From Mageeibacillus sp. UBA1243 (GTDB taxonomy: Bacteria > Bacillota > Clostridia > UBA1212), in contig DBWH01000001.1 of the NCBI GenBank assembly GCA_002308595.1, positions 42,056 to 62,040 of the forward strand: a stretch of DNA of 19,985 nt, in the 5' to 3' direction. Shown here piece by piece: positions 13,731 through 19,985 of this stretch. How positions within the stretch are numbered: position 1 is the stretch's first letter; the number at the start of each line of letters is the position of its first letter. Under the pieces are notes generated by a model. That model searched no databases. It was not told the origin of the DNA and saw nothing but the letters and a program-made list of their open reading frames with translations. The translations under genes were made by a program, and so were the position numbers.

Positions 13731-14522
13731 TCAGCCTCCGATCTGGCACCTGAGTCCGCTCTTCTTTGCGACCTCAAGCAGCGATTTCATGTATTCCTGC
13801 GACATCGGTTCAATTCCGTCAAGGGCGTAGTCACGGCCGAGTCCCGTGTATTTGTCCTGTCCGAGTCTGTGGTAAGGAAGAAGGTGTATCTCCTCGACTC
13901 CCGGAAGGCTCGCCGCAAATCTTGCAATCTTGTCAATCTCGTCCGGCGTATTGTTGAATGTCGGTATCACCGGGACTCTGATGATGAGGTGCGTGCCGCT
14001 CTCGGCGACTTTCTTCGCGTTCTCAAGTATCCTGTCGTTTCTCTTTCCGGTGAATTGCTCGTGTTTTACCGGGTCCATGTGCTTGATGTCCATCAGGTAG
14101 GTATCAAGCCACGGGAGCAGTTTTTCGATGTTCTCGTAAGGAAGTGTTGCTGCGGATTCGATCGCGGTTGTGATTCCGTTCTCCTTGGCGGCTCTCAGAA
14201 GCCCCGCTGCGAAATCCGGCTGGCAGAGACATTCTCCGCCCGAGAGCGTGAGCCCTCCCCCCGAGTTGCGGTAGTAGTCGCCGTCCTTCATGACCTCTTC
14301 CATGACCTCAGCAACGGTGACGTCCCTGCCGATTATTTTTTTCTTGCCTGCGACGACCATCTCCTGGATGTCGAACTCCTGTGACTCCGGGTTGCAGCAC
14401 CATCTGCATCTCAGGACGCATCCCTTGAGGAAGACGATGGTTCTGATTCCCGGCCCGTCATGTATTGAGTACCTTTGGATGTCGAATATCCTTCCGGTCT
14501 GCCGCATGTAATCTTTTTCCAT
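13731..14522 (-). CDS. Glycyl radical enzyme activase (radical SAM), short form
   Basis: 263 residues. Installs the glycyl radical on the adjacent dehydratase using S-adenosylmethionine. RIFDIQRYSIHDGPGIRT (11-28) and FLKGC are typical; the radical-SAM cluster motif is C35-x3-C39-x2-C42, and SGGE (94-97) is the SAM-binding motif. After NPES the chain passes straight to DIQEMVVAGKKKIIGRDVTV, so the ferredoxin-like insert with two further [4Fe-4S] sites, common in activases of dehydratase and decarboxylase glycyl radical enzymes (about 300 residues), is missing; in this it resembles pyruvate formate-lyase activase. Ribosome binding site is weak; Met6 is an alternative start. It lies 66 bases after the dehydratase gene. 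Confidence 0.92.
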   Translation of the reverse strand: MEKDYMRQTGRIFDIQRYSIHDGPGIRTIVFLKGCVLRCRWCCNPESQEFDIQEMVVAGKKKIIGRDVTVAEVMEEVMKDGDYYRNSGGGLTLSGGECLCQPDFAAGLLRAAKENGITTAIESAATLPYENIEKLLPWLDTYLMDIKHMDPVKHEQFTGKRNDRILENAKKVAESGTHLIIRVPVIPTFNNTPDEIDKIARFAASLPGVEEIHLLPYHRLGQDKYTGLGRDYALDGIEPMSQEYMKSLLEVAKKSGLRCQIGG

Positions 14523-14588
14523 AAAACTTACTTCTCTGATCTCTTATCTCTTTCGCCGATGTTTCCTGCCGCCAATGTAATCCGCGCG

Positions 14589-17117
14589 TCAGAAAGTGTT
14601 CGCCTGAGTCGTTCTCGAAATGATGTCATCCTGGAGCGACCTTGAGAGTGTCGTGAAGAGTGCGCTGTAGCCGGCAACTCTTACCACGAGAGTCTTGTAC
14701 TTGTCCGGGTTCTTCTGTGCGTCGAGCAGTGTTTCGCGGCTGACGACGTTGAACTGGACGTGCATACCTTTTCTTGAGAAATATGTGCGGAGGTATGTGA
14801 TGAAATTGTCAATGCCCTTCGCTCCGACGAGTGCCGACGGGTGGAACTTCTGGTTGTAGAGGGTTCCGTTCGATGCGATCATGTGGTCGATCTTTGCCGT
14901 CGAGTTTGCCGCCGCGGTCGGTCCGAGCTTGTCTCTTCCCTGTGCGGGGCCTATTCCGTCTGCGATCGGCTGGCCCGAAAGTCTTCCGTCAGGAGTTGCG
15001 CCGGCCTGTTTGCCGAGCGGAACATTGGCGGATACCGGGTAGAGACCTGCCTGGAATATGCCGCCTCTCGGGTTCTTGAAAGTCTCAAGAGGCCTTGTGT
15101 ATGTGTAGGCGACGTCTCTTGCGAAATAGTCGACCTCGTCAATGTCATTGCCGTATTTCGGAAGGTTCTCGATGTCCTCGAGCATCTGCTCGTAGAACTT
15201 GATTCTGTCAGGCGAGAGCTTCTTTGACTCAACTACGCTCGCGTAAACGGCTCTTACCACGTCGGGTGTGATCTCGCGGCCGTCAACCTTGAGGTTTGCG
15301 CAGACCGCCTTGACCATGTGCTCGGCGTCAAGGGCTGTGAGTCCTTTTCCGAAGTTGTCCGAGAGAGCCTGCTTGAAGTCCGCCATGGTGTATTTCTTCT
15401 GTTCGAAGACGAGTTTCTTGATTGCGAAGAGACCGTCTGCGACATTGGCGATACCGAAGCCCTGAGGACCTGTGAAGTTGTATATTGCACCGCCCTCTTC
15501 CACGCAGAGGCCTTTCTCGAAGCAGCCGTCAACGAGACATGACTCGAACGGGAGCGGGCTTCTCTGAGCGTGTGCATAGTCGATTGCGTTGATTGCATTG
15601 ACCATGAGAGCGATGGAAGTTGTCATCTGTTTCTTGTAGGCTGTGTAGACTTCGTCGAACGTGGTCATCTTTGTCACGTCACCTGTCTCAAGCGTTACAA
15701 GCTCGCCGTCCTCGTAGCCGTTTGTGAAAGTGAGTTCGAGAGGTCTCAGCATATTGAAGAATGCGGCATCGTGCCATCCGTCTGTCTTTCCGGGCACCTG
15801 AGGCTCGACACAGCCGATAATGTTGTACTCGCGCGCTTCCTCAATCGGAATGCCTCTGTTCATGAGGGCGGGTATTATTACTTCATCATTATAATAAGCG
15901 GGGAGACCGATGCCGGTCTTTGTGAGTTCGACCGCTTTTACCATTATTTCGTGGGGAGTTCCGTTCCAGACTCTGATTGAAAGCGAAGGCATCGGAAGTC
16001 CTGTGTGCATGGACGCTTCGATGCACATTGACGAGAGGTCGTTCGTAACGTCGCGTCCGTCTTTGTCCTGGCCGCTTACGATAAGGTTCTGGAAAAGGCT
16101 GTAGCCTGCAAAGCCTTCCGCGGATGCGGCGTCGCGGCACTTGTTGAGGTCGTTCAGTTTGATCCAGATGCAGTCAAGCAGTTCCTGGGCGCTCTCTCTT
16201 GTGACGATTCCCGCGTCAAGATCCTTTTTATAGTAGGGATACATATACTGGTCGAATCTTCCGGGGGAGATGGAGTGACCGCTGGACTCTACCTGAAGAA
16301 GCTGCTGAATGAACCAGAATGACTGGCAGGCCTCGTAAAAGGATCTGGCGGGTTTTTCGGGAACATTGCGGCAGACCTCGGCAATCTTGAGGAGTTCCGC
16401 CCTTCTCTCGCCGGACGCCTTCTTAGCCATCTCTTCGGCAAGATCCGCATATCTGCGGGCGTAGTTTATAACCGCCTTGCAGCTTCTGATGACTGCCTCG
16501 TAGAATATTCTGCGCTTGCAGGCGTCTTCTTTACCTACGCAAAGCTCTTTTATGCCCTTCTCGGCTCTCGCAATGACGCCCTGAAGGCCGCCGCTGAGAA
16601 CTTCCCAGTATTTAACCGTGATGTGACCGATTCCGTTGTAGAAATAGTTTCCGGGTGTGAACAGATTGTGATTGATGGCTCTCAGAGCTCTGGGATCCAT
16701 GTAAGCCGTAGCAAGCTCGCTGGTGGTCTTGTTCTTCCAGTACTTATTCGCCTCTTTGAGTCTCTTTTTGGTATCGTCTTTGATATTGAAAGGATCCGCA
16801 AGTCTTCCGGCAACGGTCTCAAACTCAGCCTCGAGCCACTCGTACGAGAACTCGGGATAAGTCTGGCAGCCTCTCATCTGGAGAGTTGTGGAACCCACGA
16901 TAAGCTCATCGTCCCTGATGATGATCGGAATGCCCGCTAAAATATGTTCGAATGCCTTTGATTTTCTTTCAACCTCAGGCATGCTCTCAGTTGTCTTATA
17001 GGACTCGGTGAGAAGTTCGGCTCTTGCCGCCTCGATCTCCGGCTTTGCATTGTAAAATGCGTCAAGCAGTCTCTCGATTCTGGCTGTCCTTTTGATCGGG
17101 CTTGTATCGAAACTCAT
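14589..17117 (-). CDS. Glycyl radical diol dehydratase (B12-independent propanediol dehydratase)
   Basis: 842 residues. Dehydrates 1,2-propanediol to propanal by radical chemistry without cobalamin. The active-site loop NIIGCVEPQVPGKTDGWHD carries thiyl Cys436 and Glu438; His165 (GHITVKYW) and His281 are likely substrate-binding residues, by recollection of glycerol and propanediol dehydratases. The C-terminal RVAGYSALF holds the radical Gly816. PGKT and GWHDAAFFN after the cysteine point to diol/glycerol dehydratases rather than choline lyase or pyruvate formate-lyase. Propanediol is preferred over glycerol because of the PduP/PduL/aldolase context. No N-terminal targeting extension is seen: the PFL domain starts at once. 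First gene of the operon, with GGAGG seven bases before ATG and a strong promoter upstream. Confidence 0.93.
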   Translation of the reverse strand: MSFDTSPIKRTARIERLLDAFYNAKPEIEAARAELLTESYKTTESMPEVERKSKAFEHILAGIPIIIRDDELIVGSTTLQMRGCQTYPEFSYEWLEAEFETVAGRLADPFNIKDDTKKRLKEANKYWKNKTTSELATAYMDPRALRAINHNLFTPGNYFYNGIGHITVKYWEVLSGGLQGVIARAEKGIKELCVGKEDACKRRIFYEAVIRSCKAVINYARRYADLAEEMAKKASGERRAELLKIAEVCRNVPEKPARSFYEACQSFWFIQQLLQVESSGHSISPGRFDQYMYPYYKKDLDAGIVTRESAQELLDCIWIKLNDLNKCRDAASAEGFAGYSLFQNLIVSGQDKDGRDVTNDLSSMCIEASMHTGLPMPSLSIRVWNGTPHEIMVKAVELTKTGIGLPAYYNDEVIIPALMNRGIPIEEAREYNIIGCVEPQVPGKTDGWHDAAFFNMLRPLELTFTNGYEDGELVTLETGDVTKMTTFDEVYTAYKKQMTTSIALMVNAINAIDYAHAQRSPLPFESCLVDGCFEKGLCVEEGGAIYNFTGPQGFGIANVADGLFAIKKLVFEQKKYTMADFKQALSDNFGKGLTALDAEHMVKAVCANLKVDGREITPDVVRAVYASVVESKKLSPDRIKFYEQMLEDIENLPKYGNDIDEVDYFARDVAYTYTRPLETFKNPRGGIFQAGLYPVSANVPLGKQAGATPDGRLSGQPIADGIGPAQGRDKLGPTAAANSTAKIDHMIASNGTLYNQKFHPSALVGAKGIDNFITYLRTYFSRKGMHVQFNVVSRETLLDAQKNPDKYKTLVVRVAGYSALFTTLSRSLQDDIISRTTQANTF

Positions 17118-17269
17118 TGTGATCCCTCCGGCTGTGTAAAGCGCGTTTTGCGCCCTGTCTCTTTCGACTCCGCCAAGGCTTTTCAGCCCCCGCGGCCGTT
17201 TTAAATCCGTATTTCAAACATTTTCATAGGTATACCGTCTCTTTGCGAAACTTCGCCTATTACGGAGAC
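17118..17269 (-). other. Structured 150-base 5' leader of the microcompartment operon
   Basis: The predicted transcript starts near 17270. Its first 33 bases can fold with GTCTC/GAGAC (17237-17241 with 17265-17269) around an inner GCGA/TCGC stem, so the 5' end is base-paired. Further down are GGCT-GAAA-AGCC (17177-17188) and GCGC/GCGC around a five-base loop (17141-17153), the latter some 20 bases before the ribosome binding site. No known riboswitch class is recognised, in particular no cobalamin type. The leader could stabilise the long mRNA or regulate translation of the dehydratase; only the pairings are seen. Confidence 0.4.
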
Positions 17270-17276
17270 TACATAT

Positions 17277-17305
17277 AGTATAACACAAGGCAACCCCCTC
17301 TTCAA
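17277..17305 (-). promoter_or_regulatory. Main promoter of the microcompartment operon
   Basis: On the minus strand TTGAAG (17305-17300) and TATACT (17282-17277) are separated by exactly 17 bases, a good housekeeping-sigma promoter. It is 160 bases upstream of the dehydratase ATG and the only convincing promoter found before the 18-gene operon. The T-rich direct repeats at 17310-17367 abut its -35. Confidence 0.7.
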
Positions 17306-17309
17306 CCGG

Positions 17310-17367
17310 TTTCTGATGTTTTTTGTTGTTTTTAGCAATTATTTCAGCGTTTTTATGTTGTTTTTTG
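17310..17367. repeat. T-rich direct repeats abutting the operon promoter
   Basis: Two 26-base segments, 17310-17335 and 17342-17367, match at 20 positions and start 32 bp apart, close to three helical turns. Both have the form TTTCnG followed by T-runs and GTTG. The nearer copy ends four bases from the -35. Position and spacing suit a dimeric activator of the AraC/RhaS type, one of which is encoded 1.8 kb away, but low complexity means chance or an UP-element-like A-tract is also possible. Confidence 0.4.
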
Positions 17368-17419
17368 TTGAGTCCACAATGCGAACCGTTAAATCCCACA
17401 ACACAAAACCACATTCCGT

Positions 17420-17438
17420 CGATTTCACGCCGAAATCG
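17420..17438. promoter_or_regulatory. Dyad upstream of the operon promoter
   Basis: CGATTTC (17420-17426) and GAAATCG (17432-17438) form a 7-bp inverted repeat with a five-base spacer, about 115 bases upstream of the operon -35 and directly after the isomerase terminator. It may be an operator; the regulator is unknown. Chance is not excluded. Confidence 0.3.
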
Positions 17439-17453
17439 TCAAGACACAAAACA

Positions 17454-17492
17454 ACGGCGCCGCCCACAATACCTTGTGTGCGGCGCCGCCGT
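17454..17492 (-). terminator. Terminator of the isomerase gene
   Basis: CGGCGCCGC and GCGGCGCCG form a very stable stem, extended by CACAA/TTGTG, right after the isomerase stop (17515). In the minus-strand RNA it is followed by UUGUUUUG. It separates the isomerase transcript from the promoter of the microcompartment operon. A pyrimidine-rich tail on the other side (CCTTTTTCC) could let it work in both directions. Confidence 0.75.
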
Positions 17493-17514
17493 CCTTTTTC
17501 CTTTTGCCTGTGGC

Positions 17515-18870
17515 TTAGATTATTACACTTTCTATGCCGAGCATCTCATTGGCATTGGCGATTTTCTCGCTTTGGTCGCCGTAGACAAGCGCCCAGTGGC
17601 GTCCTTCGTAATTTTCGGCAAGCTTTTTGATTCCGCCGGGCACATCAATCTCGACCTGCGTGCGGCAGCTCGGGAAAGCCGTGTTTCTGACGAGGTTTCC
17701 GCGGACGATGACCATCTTATCGAGCTTGTCGTGGGAGATTCCTGTAACTGTTACAGGACCCGGCTGCTTAAGGATCTGGAGGCCGCAGGGAAGCGTCCTC
17801 ATCTCGAAATATGCGTACGCGTTGAACTCGTCCTTCTCGTCGTTTGAGTAGCTGCGCTTCGTGGGCGACGTGCAGTGGGAGACGAAGAGTTTGTTGTCCA
17901 TCGGGAAGAGATACGGGTTGAGCATGAACGAGGGCTCGCCGGATGCGTAAGACGTGATGAGCATGTCCATGAGAGTCGTGGCGTCGGCTTCGCAGGCCGA
18001 GATAACGCCTTCGTCGTTGAGCCTTGACAGTGCAAAGCAGGATGTCGTGTGGCAGGACGTGTGGACCGTGGACTCGAGGCAGTTTACAGTGAATGCATTG
18101 GCGTCATATTCCTTGATGAGCTTCTGATAAACTCTGTGGGCTTTCTCGCAGTCAGCCGCGGAATATTCTTTTGGGATGCGGTCGTTCTTGGCGAGTTTCC
18201 TGATGTAGTCGGGATCGCCCGCTTCGACCTTCTCGTACTCCTTGAGGAACCGGTCCTTGCCCATGTGGAACCACTTGATGCCGAACTTTGCCTGGATGAG
18301 ACGGATGATCTCGTAGCCCCAGTTGAAGCTGTGGTAAGGCTCGTACATTGCCTCTCCGATGCAGAGAACTCTCGTGTTATTAATCTTGTAGCGCACGAGG
18401 AGCGCATCCATGTAGTCCGAAAAGTCCTTCTCGCTGTCGGCAAGGTAAACGTCGGGGTTGATGCCCATGTAGCTGTCGATCTTGCGGACGTCCCTCATGA
18501 AGTAGGGGTAGAAAACGTTTCCGTAGGACCAGATTTCGCTGTAAGGCGCCGTGTAGATCACAATCGGTTTGTTCTTGGAGTGAAGCACACCGAAAACTTT
18601 GTCGATCGCATTGAAGGGCATCAGCACGTACGCGTCAGCCTCGGCAACGTCAATGGCATCGTTTTCGGATTCCACTTCACACGAAAATGAATCAACGCCC
18701 TCGGGCAGCAGTTTGCGGATGGCGGCGGAATACTTTGCCTTGAAATTGTCATCAGTCAGGAAATTCAGTTTTTCGGGTTCGCTGAGGTCACAGTCGACGA
18801 CTTTTCGCTCTTCCATGGATGGGGTATAGATTCTGCCGACAAAAATAATGCCGATTTTCATTTTTTTCAT
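17515..18870 (-). CDS. L-fucose isomerase-like sugar isomerase (COG2407-type)
   Basis: Start taken at ATG 18870 (MKKMKIGIIFVGR), ten bases after GGAGG; upstream in-frame codons lie in the promoter. 451 residues. The N-terminal part (1-160) is a Rossmann-like substrate-binding region; the C-terminal half has NCLESTVHTSC (Glu266), ISACEADATTLMDML (Glu294, Asp296) and FVSHCTSP (His332), in keeping with the Glu/Asp/His metal site of L-fucose and L-arabinose isomerases. The overall type is the fucose isomerase family rather than classical FucI (about 590 residues) or RhaA. Likely reaction: aldose to ketose for a deoxyhexose feeding the aldolase. Whether the sugar is fucose, rhamnose or another cannot be told. 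It has its own promoter and terminator and is divergent from the AraC-type gene. Confidence 0.78.
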   Translation of the reverse strand: MKKMKIGIIFVGRIYTPSMEERKVVDCDLSEPEKLNFLTDDNFKAKYSAAIRKLLPEGVDSFSCEVESENDAIDVAEADAYVLMPFNAIDKVFGVLHSKNKPIVIYTAPYSEIWSYGNVFYPYFMRDVRKIDSYMGINPDVYLADSEKDFSDYMDALLVRYKINNTRVLCIGEAMYEPYHSFNWGYEIIRLIQAKFGIKWFHMGKDRFLKEYEKVEAGDPDYIRKLAKNDRIPKEYSAADCEKAHRVYQKLIKEYDANAFTVNCLESTVHTSCHTTSCFALSRLNDEGVISACEADATTLMDMLITSYASGEPSFMLNPYLFPMDNKLFVSHCTSPTKRSYSNDEKDEFNAYAYFEMRTLPCGLQILKQPGPVTVTGISHDKLDKMVIVRGNLVRNTAFPSCRTQVEIDVPGGIKKLAENYEGRHWALVYGDQSEKIANANEMLGIESVII

Positions 18871-18915
18871 AAGAAGCATTCCTCCTGAATTAATGCCGCA
18901 TCCGCGGTTTTTGAT

Positions 18916-18944
18916 ATTATCGTTTTCCGGCGCCGCGCAGACAA
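18916..18944 (-). promoter_or_regulatory. Promoter of the isomerase gene
   Basis: Minus strand: TTGTCT (18944-18939) and GATAAT (18921-18916) with a 17-base spacer, leaving a leader of about 40 bases before the ATG. The spacer contains the palindrome GGCGCC. Confidence 0.5.
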
Positions 18945-19058
18945 TGGGCAATAGTGGCTTTCTTTTGGGGTATTCTGCTCAAGCATACACAAAACCGCCA
19001 ATGAAACCGCTCTCCGTTGCCTTTTTCACGGATTTATTGTAGAATTTGCGCTGAAGGG

Positions 19059-19107
19059 TTGGTGTATTGGCGGCATCTTGACACGCCAAGTACCAAATGC
19101 CTAACAA
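19059..19107 (+). promoter_or_regulatory. Promoter of the AraC-type gene with overlapping dyad
   Basis: A perfect TTGACA (19078-19083) is followed after 18 bases by a weak TAACAA (19102-19107), about 30 bases before the ATG. The -35 lies between two arms of an imperfect dyad: TTGGT-GTA-TTGGCG at 19059-19072 and the complement of TTGGT-AC-TTGGCG at 19084-19096. A further CCGCCAAT half-site is at 18995-19002. This suggests repression or autoregulation of the regulator gene. Confidence 0.5.
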
Positions 19108-19134
19108 CTGATTTGCGCGGCTGCGGGGGATTTT

Positions 19135-19985
19135 ATGAGTCAGTACTACACCGAAGGGGATACGATAGTTCTCTCCGAGAGGGACGAGATCATCGTCGAA
19201 AAACGAGTTGTCGAAAAGAGCGTCGAGCTTCACAAGCACGGCTTTATCGAGATTGCCTACGTCGATTCCGGCGAAGGTGTGCACGAGATTGCGGACGGTA
19301 CGGTTTCGCGCGTCGAGAAAGGCGACCTGGTGCTTTTTAACTCCGGCGTTGCCCACGGCTACCGCGTCACACCGCCCTCTTCGCTCACGGTTTACAACTG
19401 CCTTTTCGACCCGTCCGTTCTTGACGCCTCTGTCAGCGCGAGCGACGACTTCATCAGGATCGTCTACAGCTACCTTTTCGGGGCGCCCTCCGGCACCGAG
19501 CAGAAGCCCTATATTCTTCTTTCAAACGCCGAAGCCGTCTCAGATATTATAAAAGAGATGTTTCGCGAGTACACCGCCAAGCAAAACGGCTACTCAAAGA
19601 TCAACACCGCCAATCTGACACGCCTGCTCGTCACGATATTCAGGCTGAAGCGCGGCGCGCAGGAAAACGACGCACCCGCATACAAAGCGGCTATCGCGGA
19701 AAGCGCCGTCAGGTACATTGACGAGTTCTACGCGACAAAAATCTCCTGCGAGATGCTCGCGGCGCGCGCATTCGTCAGCACAGGCTATTTTCACAGGGTT
19801 TTCAAGGAAGTTACGGGCCGCACGCCGGTCGAGTACATACAGGGCGTGCGGCTGCAGCAGGCCGCGCGGCTTCTCCGCGAAACCTACTGTTCCGTCAGGT
19901 GCGCGGCCGAATCCGCAGGTTATTCCGACTTAAAATACTTCTACGACATTTTTCAGCGGGAGTTCAACATGACTCCGGGCGAATA
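19135..19985 (+). CDS. AraC/XylS-family regulator, nearly complete, cut by window edge
   Basis: ATG at 19135 follows GGGGGA by five bases; 283 codons are seen and the frame is open at the edge. Residues 1-90 look like a cupin effector domain (LHKHGFIEIAYVDSGEG at 35-51, FNSGVAHGY). The C-terminal 100 residues form the double helix-turn-helix: SCEMLAARAFVSTGYFHRVF and the second motif CAAESAGYSDLKYFYDIF, ending in NMTPGE, the usual closing motif, so only a few residues are missing. AraC-type proteins with this layout (RhaS, RhaR, XylS) bind a sugar and activate catabolic operons. Divergent from the isomerase and upstream of the microcompartment operon, it is the likely activator of one or both in response to a deoxyhexose (inference). 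Confidence 0.9.
   Translation, partial: MSQYYTEGDTIVLSERDEIIVEKRVVEKSVELHKHGFIEIAYVDSGEGVHEIADGTVSRVEKGDLVLFNSGVAHGYRVTPPSSLTVYNCLFDPSVLDASVSASDDFIRIVYSYLFGAPSGTEQKPYILLSNAEAVSDIIKEMFREYTAKQNGYSKINTANLTRLLVTIFRLKRGAQENDAPAYKAAIAESAVRYIDEFYATKISCEMLAARAFVSTGYFHRVFKEVTGRTPVEYIQGVRLQQAARLLRETYCSVRCAAESAGYSDLKYFYDIFQREFNMTPGE

Noticed and set aside
14589..17117. Choline trimethylamine-lyase or pyruvate formate-lyase identity for the glycyl radical enzyme
   Set aside because: PGKT-x-GWHD after GCVEPQ, along with PduP, PduL and the class II aldolase, indicates a diol dehydratase; the N-terminal extension of many choline lyases is also absent.
17214..17414. Minus-strand 66-codon frame upstream of the dehydratase
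   Set aside because: It spans the predicted promoter and T-rich repeats, has no ribosome binding site and no recognisable domain.
17118..17514. Cobalamin riboswitch or CcpA-type catabolite site in front of the operon
   Set aside because: No B12-box was recognised, and the best near match to a catabolite site around 17200 (TGAAATACGGATTT on the minus strand) does not fit the consensus spacing.
18979..19356. Minus-strand 125-codon frame opposite the start of the AraC-type gene
   Set aside because: It is antisense to the cupin domain and crosses both divergent promoter regions; no domain is recognised.

Overview
The window comes from an anaerobic, probably gut-dwelling member of the Clostridia (Firmicutes). 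This is inferred from the AGGAGG-type ribosome binding sites, the oxygen-sensitive glycyl radical chemistry and the gene order, which resembles the fucose/rhamnose type (GRM5-like) of glycyl-radical-enzyme microcompartment described in gut Clostridia. Genus cannot be read from the sequence. Genes are moderately GC-rich; the AT-rich stretch at about 1380-1860 looks like a foreign scar.

Layout. Positions 1-1186 (minus) hold the first 395 codons of a GH106-like glycoside hydrolase (alpha-L-rhamnosidase type), with its own promoter framed by a 9-bp inverted repeat. Positions 1187-2129 have no intact gene: they contain a 29-bp-period array of palindromes, the C-terminal remnant of a DUF3307-like membrane protein, and terminators. 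Positions 2130-17117 (minus) form one tightly packed 18-gene operon. In transcription order it encodes the B12-independent diol dehydratase (glycyl radical enzyme), its radical-SAM activase, a PduU-type shell protein, a PduV/EutP GTPase, a class II aldolase, a GlcG/HbpS-like protein, PduP, a zinc-type alcohol dehydrogenase, four BMC-H shell proteins, PduL, the PduN/EutN vertex protein, the flavo/iron-sulfur protein PduS, the PduT shell protein, a DeoR-type regulator and an iron-type alcohol dehydrogenase. Upstream are a separately transcribed L-fucose-isomerase-like gene (17515-18870, minus) and a divergent AraC-type regulator (19135 to the right edge, plus).

How it works together (inference from families). 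A glycosidase releases a 6-deoxyhexose (L-rhamnose is suggested by the GH106-like gene, L-fucose by the isomerase family). The isomerase makes the ketose, a kinase not in this window phosphorylates it, and the aldolase cleaves it to DHAP plus lactaldehyde. Lactaldehyde is reduced to 1,2-propanediol and dehydrated by the glycyl radical enzyme to propanal. PduP and PduL convert propanal to propionyl-CoA and propionyl-phosphate, and an alcohol dehydrogenase makes propanol to recycle NADH. No acetate/propionate kinase is present here. Five proteins (PduL, PduP, the zinc-type ADH, the HbpS-like protein and, at its C terminus, the aldolase) carry the same amphipathic pattern I-x2-I-[VT]-x2-V-[ILM]-x2-[ML], the signature of shell-targeting encapsulation peptides; the glycyl radical enzyme does not.

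Most notable points: a BMC-H gene with a basic Ala/Lys/Pro tail and a perfect internal ribosome binding site, so it should make a long and a short form in the manner of PduB/PduB'; an activase lacking the usual ferredoxin-like insert; an aldolase with a Cys/His-rich C-terminal linker; an encapsulated HbpS-like protein in a B12-independent pathway; and several candidate operators at the promoters.
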